This document shows, in pieces, positions 12,701 to 24,200 of a stretch of 64,000 bases of DNA. The translations under genes and the position numbers were made by a program. The stretch covers positions 8,832,449-8,896,448 of the forward strand of contig CM060461.1 in NCBI GenBank assembly GCA_030544235.1, in the 5' to 3' direction. Source of the DNA: Lepturacanthus savala (lineage: Eukaryota > Chordata > Actinopteri > Scombriformes > Trichiuridae). Under the pieces are notes generated by a model. The model was not told the DNA's origin. It saw only the letters and a program-made list of their open reading frames with translations, and made no database searches. The first letter of the stretch is position 1, and the number at the start of each line of letters is the position of its first letter.

Positions 12701-15700
12701 ATTTTTTATGAATACAAGACTCAATTACAGAGGAACAAGGAAGGAACAGTAGTAGCAATAGTGCAAATCTTAAGCTCTTCTTACAGTTTCACATTTTCTG
12801 AAGCTCTAGACAAAAAAGGTACAACCTGTACTGAACCATCTATTAATAACAGCTACTCCTCACCTGTGACTTCACCATGGTGGCTGAGTGCTCTGTGTTG
12901 TTCAGGAAGAGGGACTGGGTGGCATGTGCCCCATCTGATGACTTTTTCACACCGTTGGTTCCACAACTGGAATCTGAGACAGAAATTATCAAATATTTTT
13001 TCTGTTTTTTGCCCCAAAGGAAAAAGGGTGATTCCAAGTTGTACTCACTGGACTCTATATGTGATTTTGAGGTTGGCGCCTGGAGAACTGCAGGGCGGAG
13101 GACACTGCGTTGCTGCTCCTTAGGTTTCTGACTTGGGACGCCTGCAACAGAGCCAATTTACTGGTTGGGTTTTTCTGAAAGCCTCAGTTATTTTTACTTA
13201 TATATTTATTTTTTTTGCACAGATTTTATAGTTTCACTTGTTCTGCTCTAGATGTGCCGCTTCCATTTCTAAGAGAAGCCTTATAAAAAAAAGAGTGCAA
13301 GCTCTGGGTTTTTGTTCCCCATAGTCTTCAAGAAAATATTACTTGAAGACATTACTCACTCACCTGAACTTGGTGCCTGTCCATGTATGAGAGTTGGTGG
13401 CTTTAAACGGAATCCCACAGGCTTCTCCTCTGGTAAGATGGAGAACAAGAGAAGGCAGACATTTAAGAAACACACAATTTACAAATTATAAAAGATCCTT
13501 CTGTCATTGCACCTCTACCACAGCAACCCTTGAAGAGTCTCAAGAGTTGTATGCACTCCAACTGCTGTGCAGTAGTTTGGCAGGATCTAGGGCCTCTGAT
13601 ACATTTCCTTCTCTGTTCCATTCTCTATCTTCCTGACTTTACTAGCCAAATACGACCTAGCCCTAATTAGTGCTAAAGGAGAGCCGAAAGCACTTATAAA
13701 AATGGCATCTTCCATTTCCTTAACTTTTATGAGGTATCCATATCTAGTGATCATTAGTATTAATACCCCCCCCCCCTCCTTCTTATTTTTGTTTTACTAA
13801 CCAGCATAATTCTTATGACATGGAGGTAACCAGACACAGCTGAACAATGGAGAACTCTATGTTCATCTTTGCTTTCCCTTTTAAATAATGCTTTATGTCA
13901 TATACTTCAAAAGGTTATTAATTATACCATCTAGCGTTTGCTCAAGTGGATATCTCGTCCTGTATTGTGCTGAGTTACAAGCATTGTTTGCACATTTTTA
14001 GGTGGGGATGTACAAAGCAATTTATCCAGTCACAGGACATTCAAACCCAACTGACATGCGGCTCAATATGGTTTGTGGTATGCATCGGAATATGGAAGTA
14101 TGGTTTCGAAAATGCAGTGCAAAGGAAAGGACTGTCTGACAGCCAGGAAAAGCCTTGGAAATATTCTAAGTACAGCACTTAAACTGATATTGATTTGTAG
14201 AGTAACTTTTTTTAGGTGACTAAAATACAATTTTCTGCTGGACCCATCCACAGCAGTACATTGCTTAGCTTCTCTAACAGTATGTCTGCCTGCTTCTCCA
14301 ACTGGGAGCATGCTGATCCAAATCTACTGCTGGTAATACACTGACTTTGTAGTACCTCATATAACCTCACTTCAAAAAATGTGAACTGGTGACATAACCA
14401 CTTGCCATTTCTAAACAATGAGCTTGTTATAAGAAAATTATGAAAATAAAACCTGAGTTATTTACAAAAAATGAAGACGTTAAACACATTTCCACTAATG
14501 TCACAGTCCCATTGCCGTCGTAATCTTAGCCCATTTCATTTTCTGTGTCACATTCATAAACTAAAGTAAAATTGGTCTGTTTTAAATAATTCTATTGCTG
14601 TCAATTTAAATTACTACTTAGTGAAATGACAAATTTCCAATTATTATCTGTTTTCCCTACCCCTCCAGTGAAATGCACCTGGTGAACCATGAAAAATATT
14701 CTTAGTCATAAACGTTGAACAGCATGCCACGGAATATTAAACGATAAATATGTGAGTGGACTCCAAACTAGCAGACTGCACAGATGCAGAATGGACATCC
14801 AAACCTGTTCTTTTTATTTAAGATCTGACTAGTGTTAATTTCATCAGATGAGACTAGATGAAATATATATTCAAAAATGTTTTTTTCATGACGAAAGTGA
14901 GCAAAGATAACTTAAACACTGTTGATGAAATTAACATGTATTTTTTGACAAAAAAAAAAAACTACAAATTGACAGAAATCTACTTCATCAGATAAAAACT
15001 TAATAAAATGTTATAAATCTTGTTTTTTTTGTCATGCGTGTACATGTTTTGCCTTCTGCCCTGCTGTGCTCATGCTGGGGCGGCATGTGTGACTGTGTGT
15101 GAGCAGCACACACACACACACACACCAGTGCTGTCTGTGGCCATGCGCTGTGAGCATGAATCTGCTGCCTCAATATCATCATCTTACGTGTTGATCTATG
15201 TTTCAATAAATGCATTACTGCCTGACAAAACTAAGTTTTGCGCATAGCTGCATCTGGGTATGCACACACACACACGCGCGCGCGCACGCACGCACGCACG
15301 CACGCACCAAACCCATCTCACACACAACTGGCTATTTATGTCAGGCACATAGTGACATGATTTATATACATAAGAAACCAAAAGAGTGGTTTAAACATTT
15401 TACTGTCTGTTCTGCTCTCATTTTATCTAGACTGGTTTATAATTTTAAAGAGCCTTAGTTGTTGAATCATATTTGTTCATAATATAATACGCAAATCAGA
15501 ACATGAATGTATTTCTGTGTATATCAGACCAGGCACCATTAGCAAAGCAGCATTCCTAATCATTCAACACGTGGAGCTACTTAATAAGGTAATAATGACA
15601 TAAACCTTGTGAAATGAGCGAAACTAAAATTACATTACTGTTTAAGACTCAATTGACAGTAATGGTAACTCAAATGAATCGGCTTTCCTAGACTAAAAAA

Positions 15701-18700
15701 AAAAAGACTCTTGACTAAAACTAGACTAAAATACTTTGGATCTTCTTTGACTAAAACTAGACTAAAATGCCAAGACTTTTCATGAACTCAAATATGACTA
15801 AACCAAAAATACAGTTGACTAAGGACACGGATTGTCTGACATGAACAGAAACACTCTCACAAATAAAGAATATTCTGAAAACAGCCATTATGCTGAACAT
15901 TAGTTTATACAGACTATATGACAGCAGCCTATAGGCATAAATTACAAGTGGCCTACAATAGCTAATGATGCATTCCTCTGACACGTTCAGTGGTATCACA
16001 CAAAGTGCAGCCAACAACCACCACATGACACTATGGCATCTTATAGTAATAAATCCTTTGCCTCGACCAATATCAAGCTCACATTTATCTTTTCTTCAAT
16101 ACTGGGTAAAATGAGTTTGCCCGGTAAACTCAGAACATGTTTTCCTGCTGAACTTGGCAGTTCAAACAGTCATAATCCAGAACAGAACTACATTATGTAC
16201 AGGCAAAGTCACGGGTCATATGAGGTCATAATGCACCCACAATGAAAGAGTCTTTCTTGATTTATTAGAGATTTTGACAAAGTACTCTAGTAACTCTTAT
16301 TTGATTCTGACCATTATCATACCAAATACAATAGGCTACACCTCTCTCTGTAGGTTCTAGTTGCCACACGTGACAGACAAAGACCTATGATGCAACCACC
16401 CAAAAAAAGAGAACCAAATTATTTCAAAATAACCAAATCTCAAACCTAAATACATCAGAACAGCCTGAATAGATTTTTTTATATATACAGAGAGAGAGGG
16501 GGAGAGAGAGAGAGAGATAGAGATAGAGAGAGATCACAACCTGCAACTTGGGAAAGCACTGATCTGGCACTGTATAATTCTTCTGAATAATTTTAGTAGC
16601 GTTAAGACTACATATAAGAGTGCAAATGTATTGTTTATGTCATCTCTACGCTTATATTGCTTTATGTGCATTCACTCACTTAAAAATTGTGACTGAAAAA
16701 TCCAATCATGCCTGTGTGCTCTGCATTCTGTAACCACACATTTTCTTCTATCCATTAATAACACAAGACCTCCAGTGCAGATACTTGCGGGGCTAGCTCA
16801 GAAGTAAAATTATCACGTGAGTGAACTAGAGCTGGTCACAGTGAAGGGGGCATTTGTTGGCAGGGGATATGCAAAACATTGCTTGACATGTTATTTGAAA
16901 TTAAACTGACATGACTGTATAAAACAAACATCTTCAAAGAATATTTCCAATAAATAGAATTTTTGGGCTTGCAAGTATTTATTTGTTTTACAGACCAATT
17001 CAATTTATTGTGTTTGCTCTCTTAAATTGGTGAAAACAATTGTAGGAAGAAATGTCTTTGGCCTTTAAGACTGATATTTTCAGTGGAGTGGACCTTTAAG
17101 ATGTGAAGAGAAACTAACGGTGGTCTAGATGCCTCACCTGGCTCAGAGTCAGAGTTCCCAGTCGGAGACTGGCAGAAACTTGAGGGCATGAATACATTGT
17201 TCTTGGGAACTGCAAAGTAGCGGACAGACATTGCGCTCAGCATACAAATCAACGTGTACACCACAAGCAAGAACGAAAAAGAAAAAAAAAAAAAAAAAAA
17301 CACTGCTTAGTCACCACGTGCCCTTACCAGAATGTGGGGGTGGGAATGATGAGGTCCTCTCCCTTTTCACAGGGGGGCAATAGGTTCCCTCGTCTTTGTC
17401 TGAATCTAAAAGTGATGACAAAATGTTACTCTTAGTTTAAATAAATCATTTAGAATTCTATTGACAGTAAGTGTGCAGTTTGGATATTAGATGTACCCTC
17501 TCCATCTTCTGCACTTGAGCCCTCCGCAGATCGCTGTAAGACAACACAAAGTAGTTAAGTTCTTATTTATCCCAAAAAGTGGTACTGGTCATTCATTATT
17601 CAAGTAAGATGTGCTTGACATGAGATTAACAGATTATGATAGTGTGTACTGGATAAACTTAAACAACTATTCATAAATATGTGTTTTTTAATAATTCCAG
17701 ACTCAATATCAGTATAGTCTGCAAGACATGCTTTGTGAACACATGAACAACATGTGAAACACTTACCTTTCTGAAGGAGTAGTAAGTATAGTGTCAGATA
17801 TATTTTGGAATATTTCTTTGACATGATATACTTCTTAAATTTACCTTCCCAGTTTCAGCTCTAGCGCCAATGCCTTCTCACAGAAGTGTTACAGGTGGTG
17901 GTGACATTTAGTATGACAACCAAGTATTTGCAGGTAAACAAACAATGCCCTGTTCACATTACAAGGATTAAGATTGTCTCTGTCCTGTAATCATCATGTT
18001 TAAATTTGTACACACGTGGCACAGTGTCAACTCACAGTGTGAAAGCTCAGAGAGCTCTGCCCTTTTTTTGAGCGATGTTTTACTCTCATATCTGCATAGC
18101 TTTGCTTTGGGTTTTATCCAAAGAGCTAGACTTAGACTAAATGTAAAATGTAGGTGTGAATGTGAAATGTTTCATTCTACAAACCTTTCCTGCTCATTCA
18201 AGGAGAACAACAACATGTTTTTATAACTACTGCATATGTAAGGAATCATGTTTGTGTAAGTTCTATTATAGTTTCAATATCGGTTAGTATAATAATAGAG
18301 ATCATTTTAAAAAGAAAAAGGAAAATAAGACTGAATTCCAGAATTCCATGTGCCTGGTATTCAGCATGAAGCTGAAACTATTAGTTAAATCAGTATTAAT
18401 TCAACCAAGATGTGTGAGACATGAGATCATCAGATTTTGACTTGTTTACAGTTCTTCTACTGCGATCAATGTGTGCTTGTCAATAATGCAGTCCAGACTG
18501 AACATCAGTATGTAGCCTGCAAGACTTGAACACTTGAATAACATGTTTATTAAGAAAAAAAAAAAAAAAAAAAACTTACCTTCTGTGCTTTATCTTTTTG
18601 GAAAACAAACACAGGAGGCGCTATGGCAGGCTTGTCTGTTAAGAGAAGATGTAGGTTACCCAAGCTATGCAGTCTGTTTGGTTCTTCAACAAACAGTGAT

Positions 18701-20998
18701 GGTCTTTTCATTCTGTGGTCTAGTTATTCTATTAAAAGTAGTACTTCAGATACATAGAAAGTTATGCACATTTCAAAATATAATCCATACTTCATATTTA
18801 TACATTTTCAATGCCACTTATTACTGGTAAAGTGTCAGGCCTTGCACAACTGTTAACAATATTTAAATGGTGGATTTAGCTAGGGAAAAAAATCAAAACA
18901 GGATGTGTGACAAGAAACTGACAATGTCAGCCAATCAATAGAAATGAACTGTTTTAAACAGACTATATCACAGTAATCATGCAATCCTAGTTAGGGATAA
19001 TGAGTGGCGGAGTCTAATATACATTCAAGTACAATTTTGAGGTACTTGTATTGTATTTGAGTATTTCCATTTGATGCCAATTTAAAATTCTACACTACAT
19101 TCGTTTGACACCGCTACTTTCTTTTCTGAATGAAATTTTACATTAAATATTATAACTGTTATTTGTCTCCTATTTTTTCATTAATGTTACACACTTTTGA
19201 TTAAAATGCATAACACTGTATTATAATTAAAGTGTATTATCAATTATACAAAAACATGACACTTACAATGCAGTAAATTATTAGTAATTGACCCGAAGTA
19301 TGTCAAATTGGCTCCACACTGATTAACTACTACAAATGATAAAAACAAACAATACAGTATATAGTAGTTATAATATAACTATCTAAAATGAGCTGCAGGA
19401 CATCTACTTTTACTTTTGATATTTACATACATTTTACTAATCATACTGCTGTACTTTTACTTAACATTTTGAATTTAGGAGTTTTACTTGTTGAGGAGTA
19501 TTTGCAGACCACATTATTTCAACTTTTTCTTAAGTAAAAGATCTGCATACTTCTCCCACCACTAGGAAAATGAATTTGTAGGATGTAGGGCGAACGGTAT
19601 TACAAAAAGCTGACATAAAGTTTATTCTCATATACCTAAAAATATGCCTAAATGCAAAATACATTTACTGTAATATGTTATGCAATAAACTTGCCAAACA
19701 GTAACTATTTCGTAATATAATAGGATTTTACTCAGGTCACCACCAAAACATTACGTGGCTGCTGTAATGTATTGTTACAGCCAAATAGAATAGCAATCGA
19801 GACAGGTAGTAATTTCATGTCACCTCAGGCCACTTAATGCGTGCACCTTCCCGCTGTAACTCCTGTAAGATGTGTAATCCTATAACGTTAGCAGACAAAG
19901 GTTTTCCTCTGTCTGGGCTGGGCCTATTAGTTACACCGAGCAAGTGTAGCATCGTTGTCGTTTGTGAGCCTTGCTGATGCATAAATGCATGCGTTAACAT
20001 CCAAATCCCCTTCGCCCACCACCTCTAACACAAACCCTCATGGCTGTTTATGTGTATGAAACGCATTGCACAGCATGCATCATGAAAACGCTGTGACCTA
20101 TATTTAAACATGCAGCCTCGTAACTCTGCGATCTACTAACATGCTTATGTATGTATGCACTTACAGAAAAGATACGACACTTATATTAAACCGCAGACAT
20201 TCAGCTGTTCCCGGCTTAATGTTAACCATGCTAGCGTTTACACTATCTGACCCGATCCAGCACATAGCCGACGCCACCGGTTGTTCCCTAAAGCCGACCC
20301 GTAGCTTAGCGGCTATAGTTAGCGTGCTAATACGCTGCATCTCGCATGAGTCATCTCGCCGGACAGCAGCAGTAACAAGAGCCACGATTAATCGTTCCAT
20401 AATGATCACACCAGCGTAAAGTCACTTTATTCTGAATGGGGGATACATCATACGAAGGGAGCCACACTTAAGCCACAGCATTGTCTCTCGCTGACATTTT
20501 TTCTCTCTACGCGCCTAAACGCACATCAGGGAATCCGGCACTAGAGCGCTAACTACATTAAATACCACGGAGCTCGTCCTGTAAACACCTCCTATCGACC
20601 ACATTAGCCGTGTTAGCAGCAGTGCTGCACTTCTACACGATCAATGGCTTCGCTTTGTTACCACTTTAACTCGTTTAGCTCCTCACAAAAAGGCAAAACA
20701 TCCCGACTATAAATAGCCGGGTGCTAGCGGCTTGCATTTTGAGGGCGTTCCGAGGCATTCCAGGTATTAGCCACATCCCAGCGGTTAGCAACGTTAGCCT
20801 GCTCGCTAACGCTGTGGTCTCGTGAAACGCCACGGAGCTATATAATTCACGTGAACCCACCGTTAACACGCCTCCGAGTAGCACCGTTTCACTTCACTAA
20901 TATGCAGCCAGAGTGAAGGCGCCGGTAGTAACACCACGGCGTCTGTATTGTTTTTCTCACACTGCCACTTACTCACCTTCGTTTGCCAAGTCCGCCAT
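6721..20998 (-). CDS. ranbp3: Ran-binding protein 3
   Basis: RanBP3 is a nuclear RanGTP-binding cofactor of the exportin CRM1; in mammals it also promotes export of Smad2/3 and beta-catenin. Sixteen coding exons on the minus strand, from start to stop: 20977-20998, 18580-18635, 17497-17533, 17328-17405, 17138-17209, 13364-13429, 13049-13141, 12864-12973, 12436-12552, 11433-11527, 11244-11319, 11040-11136, 10014-10123, 9807-9927, 7266-7408, 6721-6924. All have GT-AG borders and total 1497 nt (498 aa, close to mammalian length). The N-terminus reads MADLANEDKPAIAPPVFVF. The nuclear-localisation segment PPVKRERTSS is in exon 4. Two FVFGQN repeats are in exons 9 and 11. The Ran-binding domain starts near residue 307 and includes ESAAAYTKATAKKC, RGRGLLRLNDMAS and LRLILNTKLWPQM. 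The tail is acidic. Start choice rests on identity to the family N-terminus. Confidence 0.96.
8283..8921. mobile_element. hAT-like non-autonomous element with a BED-finger remnant
   Basis: The element (8291-8913) begins TAGGGGTGTGACGAG and ends with the reverse complement CTCGTCACACCCCTA. It is flanked by an 8-bp direct repeat with one mismatch (CATGCAAT at 8283-8290, CAAGCAAT at 8914-8921), as expected for hAT transposition. Inside, 8469-8575 encodes a short segment with CRHC followed by HLQHYH, the Cys2-His2 spacing of a BED zinc finger that hAT transposases carry. No catalytic domain remains. The GGAAGAAGTTCATTAAAA unit is tandemly doubled near 8728-8763. It lies in the large ranbp3 intron between 7408 and 9807. 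Confidence 0.8.
13768..13777. repeat. Poly-C tract
   Basis: A short cytosine homopolymer run inside a ranbp3 intron. Confidence 0.8.
15106..15125. repeat. (CA)n microsatellite
   Basis: Ten CA units in a ranbp3 intron. Confidence 0.85.
15262..15306. repeat. Compound (CA)(CG)(CGCA)n microsatellite
   Basis: CA units grade into CGCG and then CGCA repeats. The alternating purine-pyrimidine run could adopt Z-DNA. Confidence 0.85.
16488..16534. repeat. (GA)n purine-rich microsatellite
   Basis: Impure GAGA/GATA purine tract inside a ranbp3 intron. Confidence 0.85.
17608..18585. repeat. Local A-B-A' duplicated blocks in ranbp3
   Basis: Block 17608-17770 and block 18411-18585 share an order of words: ACATGAGAT, CCAGACT..A.ATCAGTAT, TGCAAGAC, AACATGT and a CTTACC splice-donor complement. 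Between them, 17960-18235 is a second repeat with another copy at 22684-23000. The right A copy ends exactly at the true donor of coding exon 2. The left copy carries a matching unused donor-like site. Confidence 0.55.
19005..19565. mobile_element. Teleost interspersed repeat (AAGTACAATTTTGAGGTACTTG family)
   Basis: The segment near 19029 with AATTTTGAGGTACTTGTA and GAGTATTTCCATTT, and the end near 19540-19565 with TTAAGTAAAAGATCTGC and CTCCCACCAC, match a very common fish repeat. The left and right ends are roughly complementary (AGTGGCGGA, TCCCACCACT), suggesting a non-autonomous DNA element. It lies in ranbp3 intron 1. Confidence 0.6.
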
Positions 20999-21010
20999 TT
21001 TACTTCGACG
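20140..21010 (-). promoter_or_regulatory. ranbp3 promoter region, CpG- and TTAGC-rich
   Basis: CpG density rises around the ranbp3 start codon at 20998 and through the first part of intron 1. The span from 20230 to 20810 carries at least a dozen TTAGC/GCTAA/GCTAGC words, for example 20318-20323, 20548-20553, 20612-20617, 20784-20798 and 20805-20810. No TATA box is evident at the start, as usual for housekeeping genes. Confidence 0.5.
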
Positions 21011-21064
21011 CTCACACACCCACAACCCACCGCGCAGATAAGCTGAGGCAGAGATGTTTCATCA

Positions 21065-21210
21065 GTGGCAGTGATGGAAGAGGCACCTGAAAGCAACACT
21101 TCAGCAAAAGTACACATATCTTACCAGAAATTTACTTTAGTATAAGTTAAATTCGGACTATTACTTGAGTAAAAGTCCTAAAGTATCTGATATTTAATTT
21201 AATTAAGCAT
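21065..21210. repeat. Fragment of the AAGTACTTTTACTT-type teleost repeat
   Basis: Words such as AGCAAAAGTACACATA, TATTACTTGAGTAAAAGTCCTAAAG and GTATCTGATATTTAA resemble the family seen at 19005-19565. It sits just upstream of the ranbp3 start. Confidence 0.45.
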
Positions 21211-24200
21211 CAAAATGAATTGTCATCATTGTCATGATATTAAATGTGTATTGAAAGTGCAAGTGCATAAAAAAGCGAGCAGGCAGAATTTTGAGAATGA
21301 ATTATTTTTAGTGTTTGTGCATAGTTGGAGGCTACAAGTTTCCAAATCACCAGAATTTGATTGATTTACTTGTTTATTGGTGAAAAACAAACATGGGTCA
21401 TTTCAGAATTGGAGAACATTTTACATCCCACCCATCAAATAAATAAAAAAATCCACATACAAAATAGTAAAACTGCTTCTGATTAAATGCACTTGTCCCG
21501 AGACCAAATCTATAAAAACTAAGAGAAAATAATGCTTGAAAATAGTTTTTAAAATACCAAATAAGTCTGGAGTACCCCCTCAAATGCCATTTTTCATTTG
21601 TCCCAACCCCCTAATGACCATTTTTTTGGTATTATTTGTTTCATTGAAGTCTCTTGTAACTTTGGGAACATTTGTTTTAATAAAAATAATATTTTAAGTA
21701 ATAATTATTATCCATGGAATGTGTGTCCCACAACATGCATGCAACCCTGTTACCATAACATTTTAGCCTGGTAGAAGAAGAAGAAAGCAGTGAATCACAT
21801 GATATGCTGGACTTGACATCATCAAACAATTTTCTAAAGAATAGTTAGAGCAAAGACATGTCCTCTCTTCTATTTTTCATAACATGGTTAGCCTTGATTG
21901 AATGATCATGTGAATGAACACTACATTTTTCCCTTGCTGTAATTATTCCTCCTGTTCACACTGGCTGTTAAAACCTATCCTTCATATCAAGATAAACAGT
22001 GTATTTACACAGCCATTTTGTGGAAAATGTATTTAAAGTTAATCTTAAATAAGACTTTATGAGTCACTTTGGCATAAGATTATGGATTTAATCCCCCATA
22101 GATTATATTATGAGTGCATTATAAACTTCTGATAATCAATATGAACTGAAGAGATGGTTATGACAAGGAAATACATACATTTCAATGTTAAATGTTCTTC
22201 TGGGCACCTGACTGTTGATTTTAGAGACTTGAAGAAATTGTGAACCTGTTTTTAAAATTTTGTTTGGATAGCCAAACGTACTTCTACAGAAACTATGTGA
22301 TTTAAAACCAGCTACAGTACAATGAGGTTTCCTTAAACTCACTGCTGAGCGGAACAGACAGCAACACATATTAGAATATAAGTTACTGACCTTGTGGAGT
22401 GGGTAGTTCATCTCAGTCTCCCTCCTCAGATGGACTTTATTCAGTAGTGATGGAAATATCTCAGTTGTCATTAATCGTAGTATTGTGATCATGACTGATG
22501 ACCACAGATGACCACCCAAGAAAAATGCCCAAAAGTGAAACAATAAACATTAAGAGGCTCCTGTAAAATCTTAGATTTCCTGCTTCAGAGCAAACAAGAA
22601 GCTGAAAAAAAGCTTCTGCAGCAAAGATAAGTCATATGGAGGAAGGAGGGGGAGCCAGTAGCATAGGTGCACACACACACTTCAAGGATCCAGACTGTGT
22701 CTCTCCTGTATTCATCATGTTTGAATGTGAACACACGGTGGCACAGTGTCACCTCACAGTGTGAATGTGTAGACAGCCAGATCTTTTTTTGAGTGATAAT
22801 TTATTTTTATATCTGCACAGAATCTATCACTGTCAATATTATTTTTACCAAGAGTAAAGTCCAAAGAGTAGAGTCCCAAGAGCAGGTTGGATCAAGTGTG
22901 AACTGTAGGAGTCTGTATATGTAAATGTGAATCCTTTCGTTCTTTCACAAACATATCCAGTTTATTCAAGGACAATACCATGTTTTTATATTGCATATTT
23001 CAGGAGTAATATTTTTGAAATGTCCTTTATGGTTAAATCAGTTGTTGCAGTACAAACAGTTTTAACACTGGGAAAAAGCAAAACAACAACATAAAACCCT
23101 TCGGTATGCTGCTGTAATGTCAAGAATGACTCGTTGTACCAAACAGATTCAATTAAAGAATTTTATTTCCAATGCTTTCCAGCCAAAACGCTTTGTGTGT
23201 ATCCTTGAGGTCTGACATGTTGAAGGCATTTCCTACCTCATAAAACATTTGCAAAGCCCCTTTTTGAAACCAGCATTGTTTATACCAGCTTGCGCTCACC
23301 CCCTCTTCTTTTATTGATGAATTTAAGGAGGTTGCATTTACTGTGCCGTGTGAATCAGACATGAAAGCGTCATGGGCTGCAGTGCTGAGAGGTTCCAGAA
23401 CTGTAAACACAGAAATGCTGCTCTGCTCTGATCAAGAATGTCACTTGTTTAGAGATTAAACCTGAATCCATACTCATGCATTGTTGTTTAATCCAGCTGT
23501 TTTCACATGAATATTAACAGCTTTGTATTTTGCACGACCATTTTGAGATGCCTTTCTTGCTAATGCTCTCTGTATTTTCATTTGCATTTATCCATGTAAA
23601 GCCAGCGCAGTTCACGTCACTTGCCACCAGAGGGAAAACTAGCACTTGAAGCTGAAGTTAAGCCTCCATACAAACACAGTAACACATTCTGTATATTATT
23701 ATTATCTATCAGCTTGTTTAAACACTTTAATGAACATGCTTAAATTAAGTAAAATAATACCTGGCCAGCAGACCATATTTTGTATGTATTTACAATTCAA
23801 TCAAATGTAAATGTAAATTGGAAATAGCTCAGGCTGTCAGTCAAACAACAGGAAAAACAAATGAATCGAAAAATCTTCTGAAATTAGGCATCTCATTGTA
23901 ATTAATCGATAATTTATTCATAATCTTCTTTTTAAAACTGAAGCTTATTATATTGGATATTTAAAAGTAAAATCATGTAACTGATAAAGTATAAGTTTAA
24001 TAGCATCATTTTCACTTTGAACACAGTTTCTGACCTATAGATCTGCAATAAAGCCATTAGCGCCATCGACTATCAGCTTCAAAGTCAGATTTTTGGAAGG
24101 CACTCCTGATTGCTAATAAAAGGAAACAACCTTTAGACTAGATAGTTGCCTAGAGGTAATAAAGTCTGTTTTCTTATGATAACACAATAATTAATGTGAT

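Larger units (their letters stand above)
14825..15840. mobile_element. Eroded DNA-transposon-like repeat (ACTAGACTAAAA family)
   Basis: Left part 14825-15000 has TTCATCAGATGAGACTAGATG and ATGACGAAAGTGA. Right part 15690-15840 has repeated TTGACTAAAACTAGACTAAAA words. These are characteristic of a teleost repeat with TTAGTC/GACTAAAA-rich inverted ends. The middle holds CA/CG microsatellites. Ends and superfamily are uncertain. Confidence 0.5.

Noticed and set aside
23153..23410. 85-aa minus-strand frame ending near an AATAAA
   Set aside because: The sequence is protein-like in composition, but I recognise no family, splice site or promoter, and it could be a repeat.
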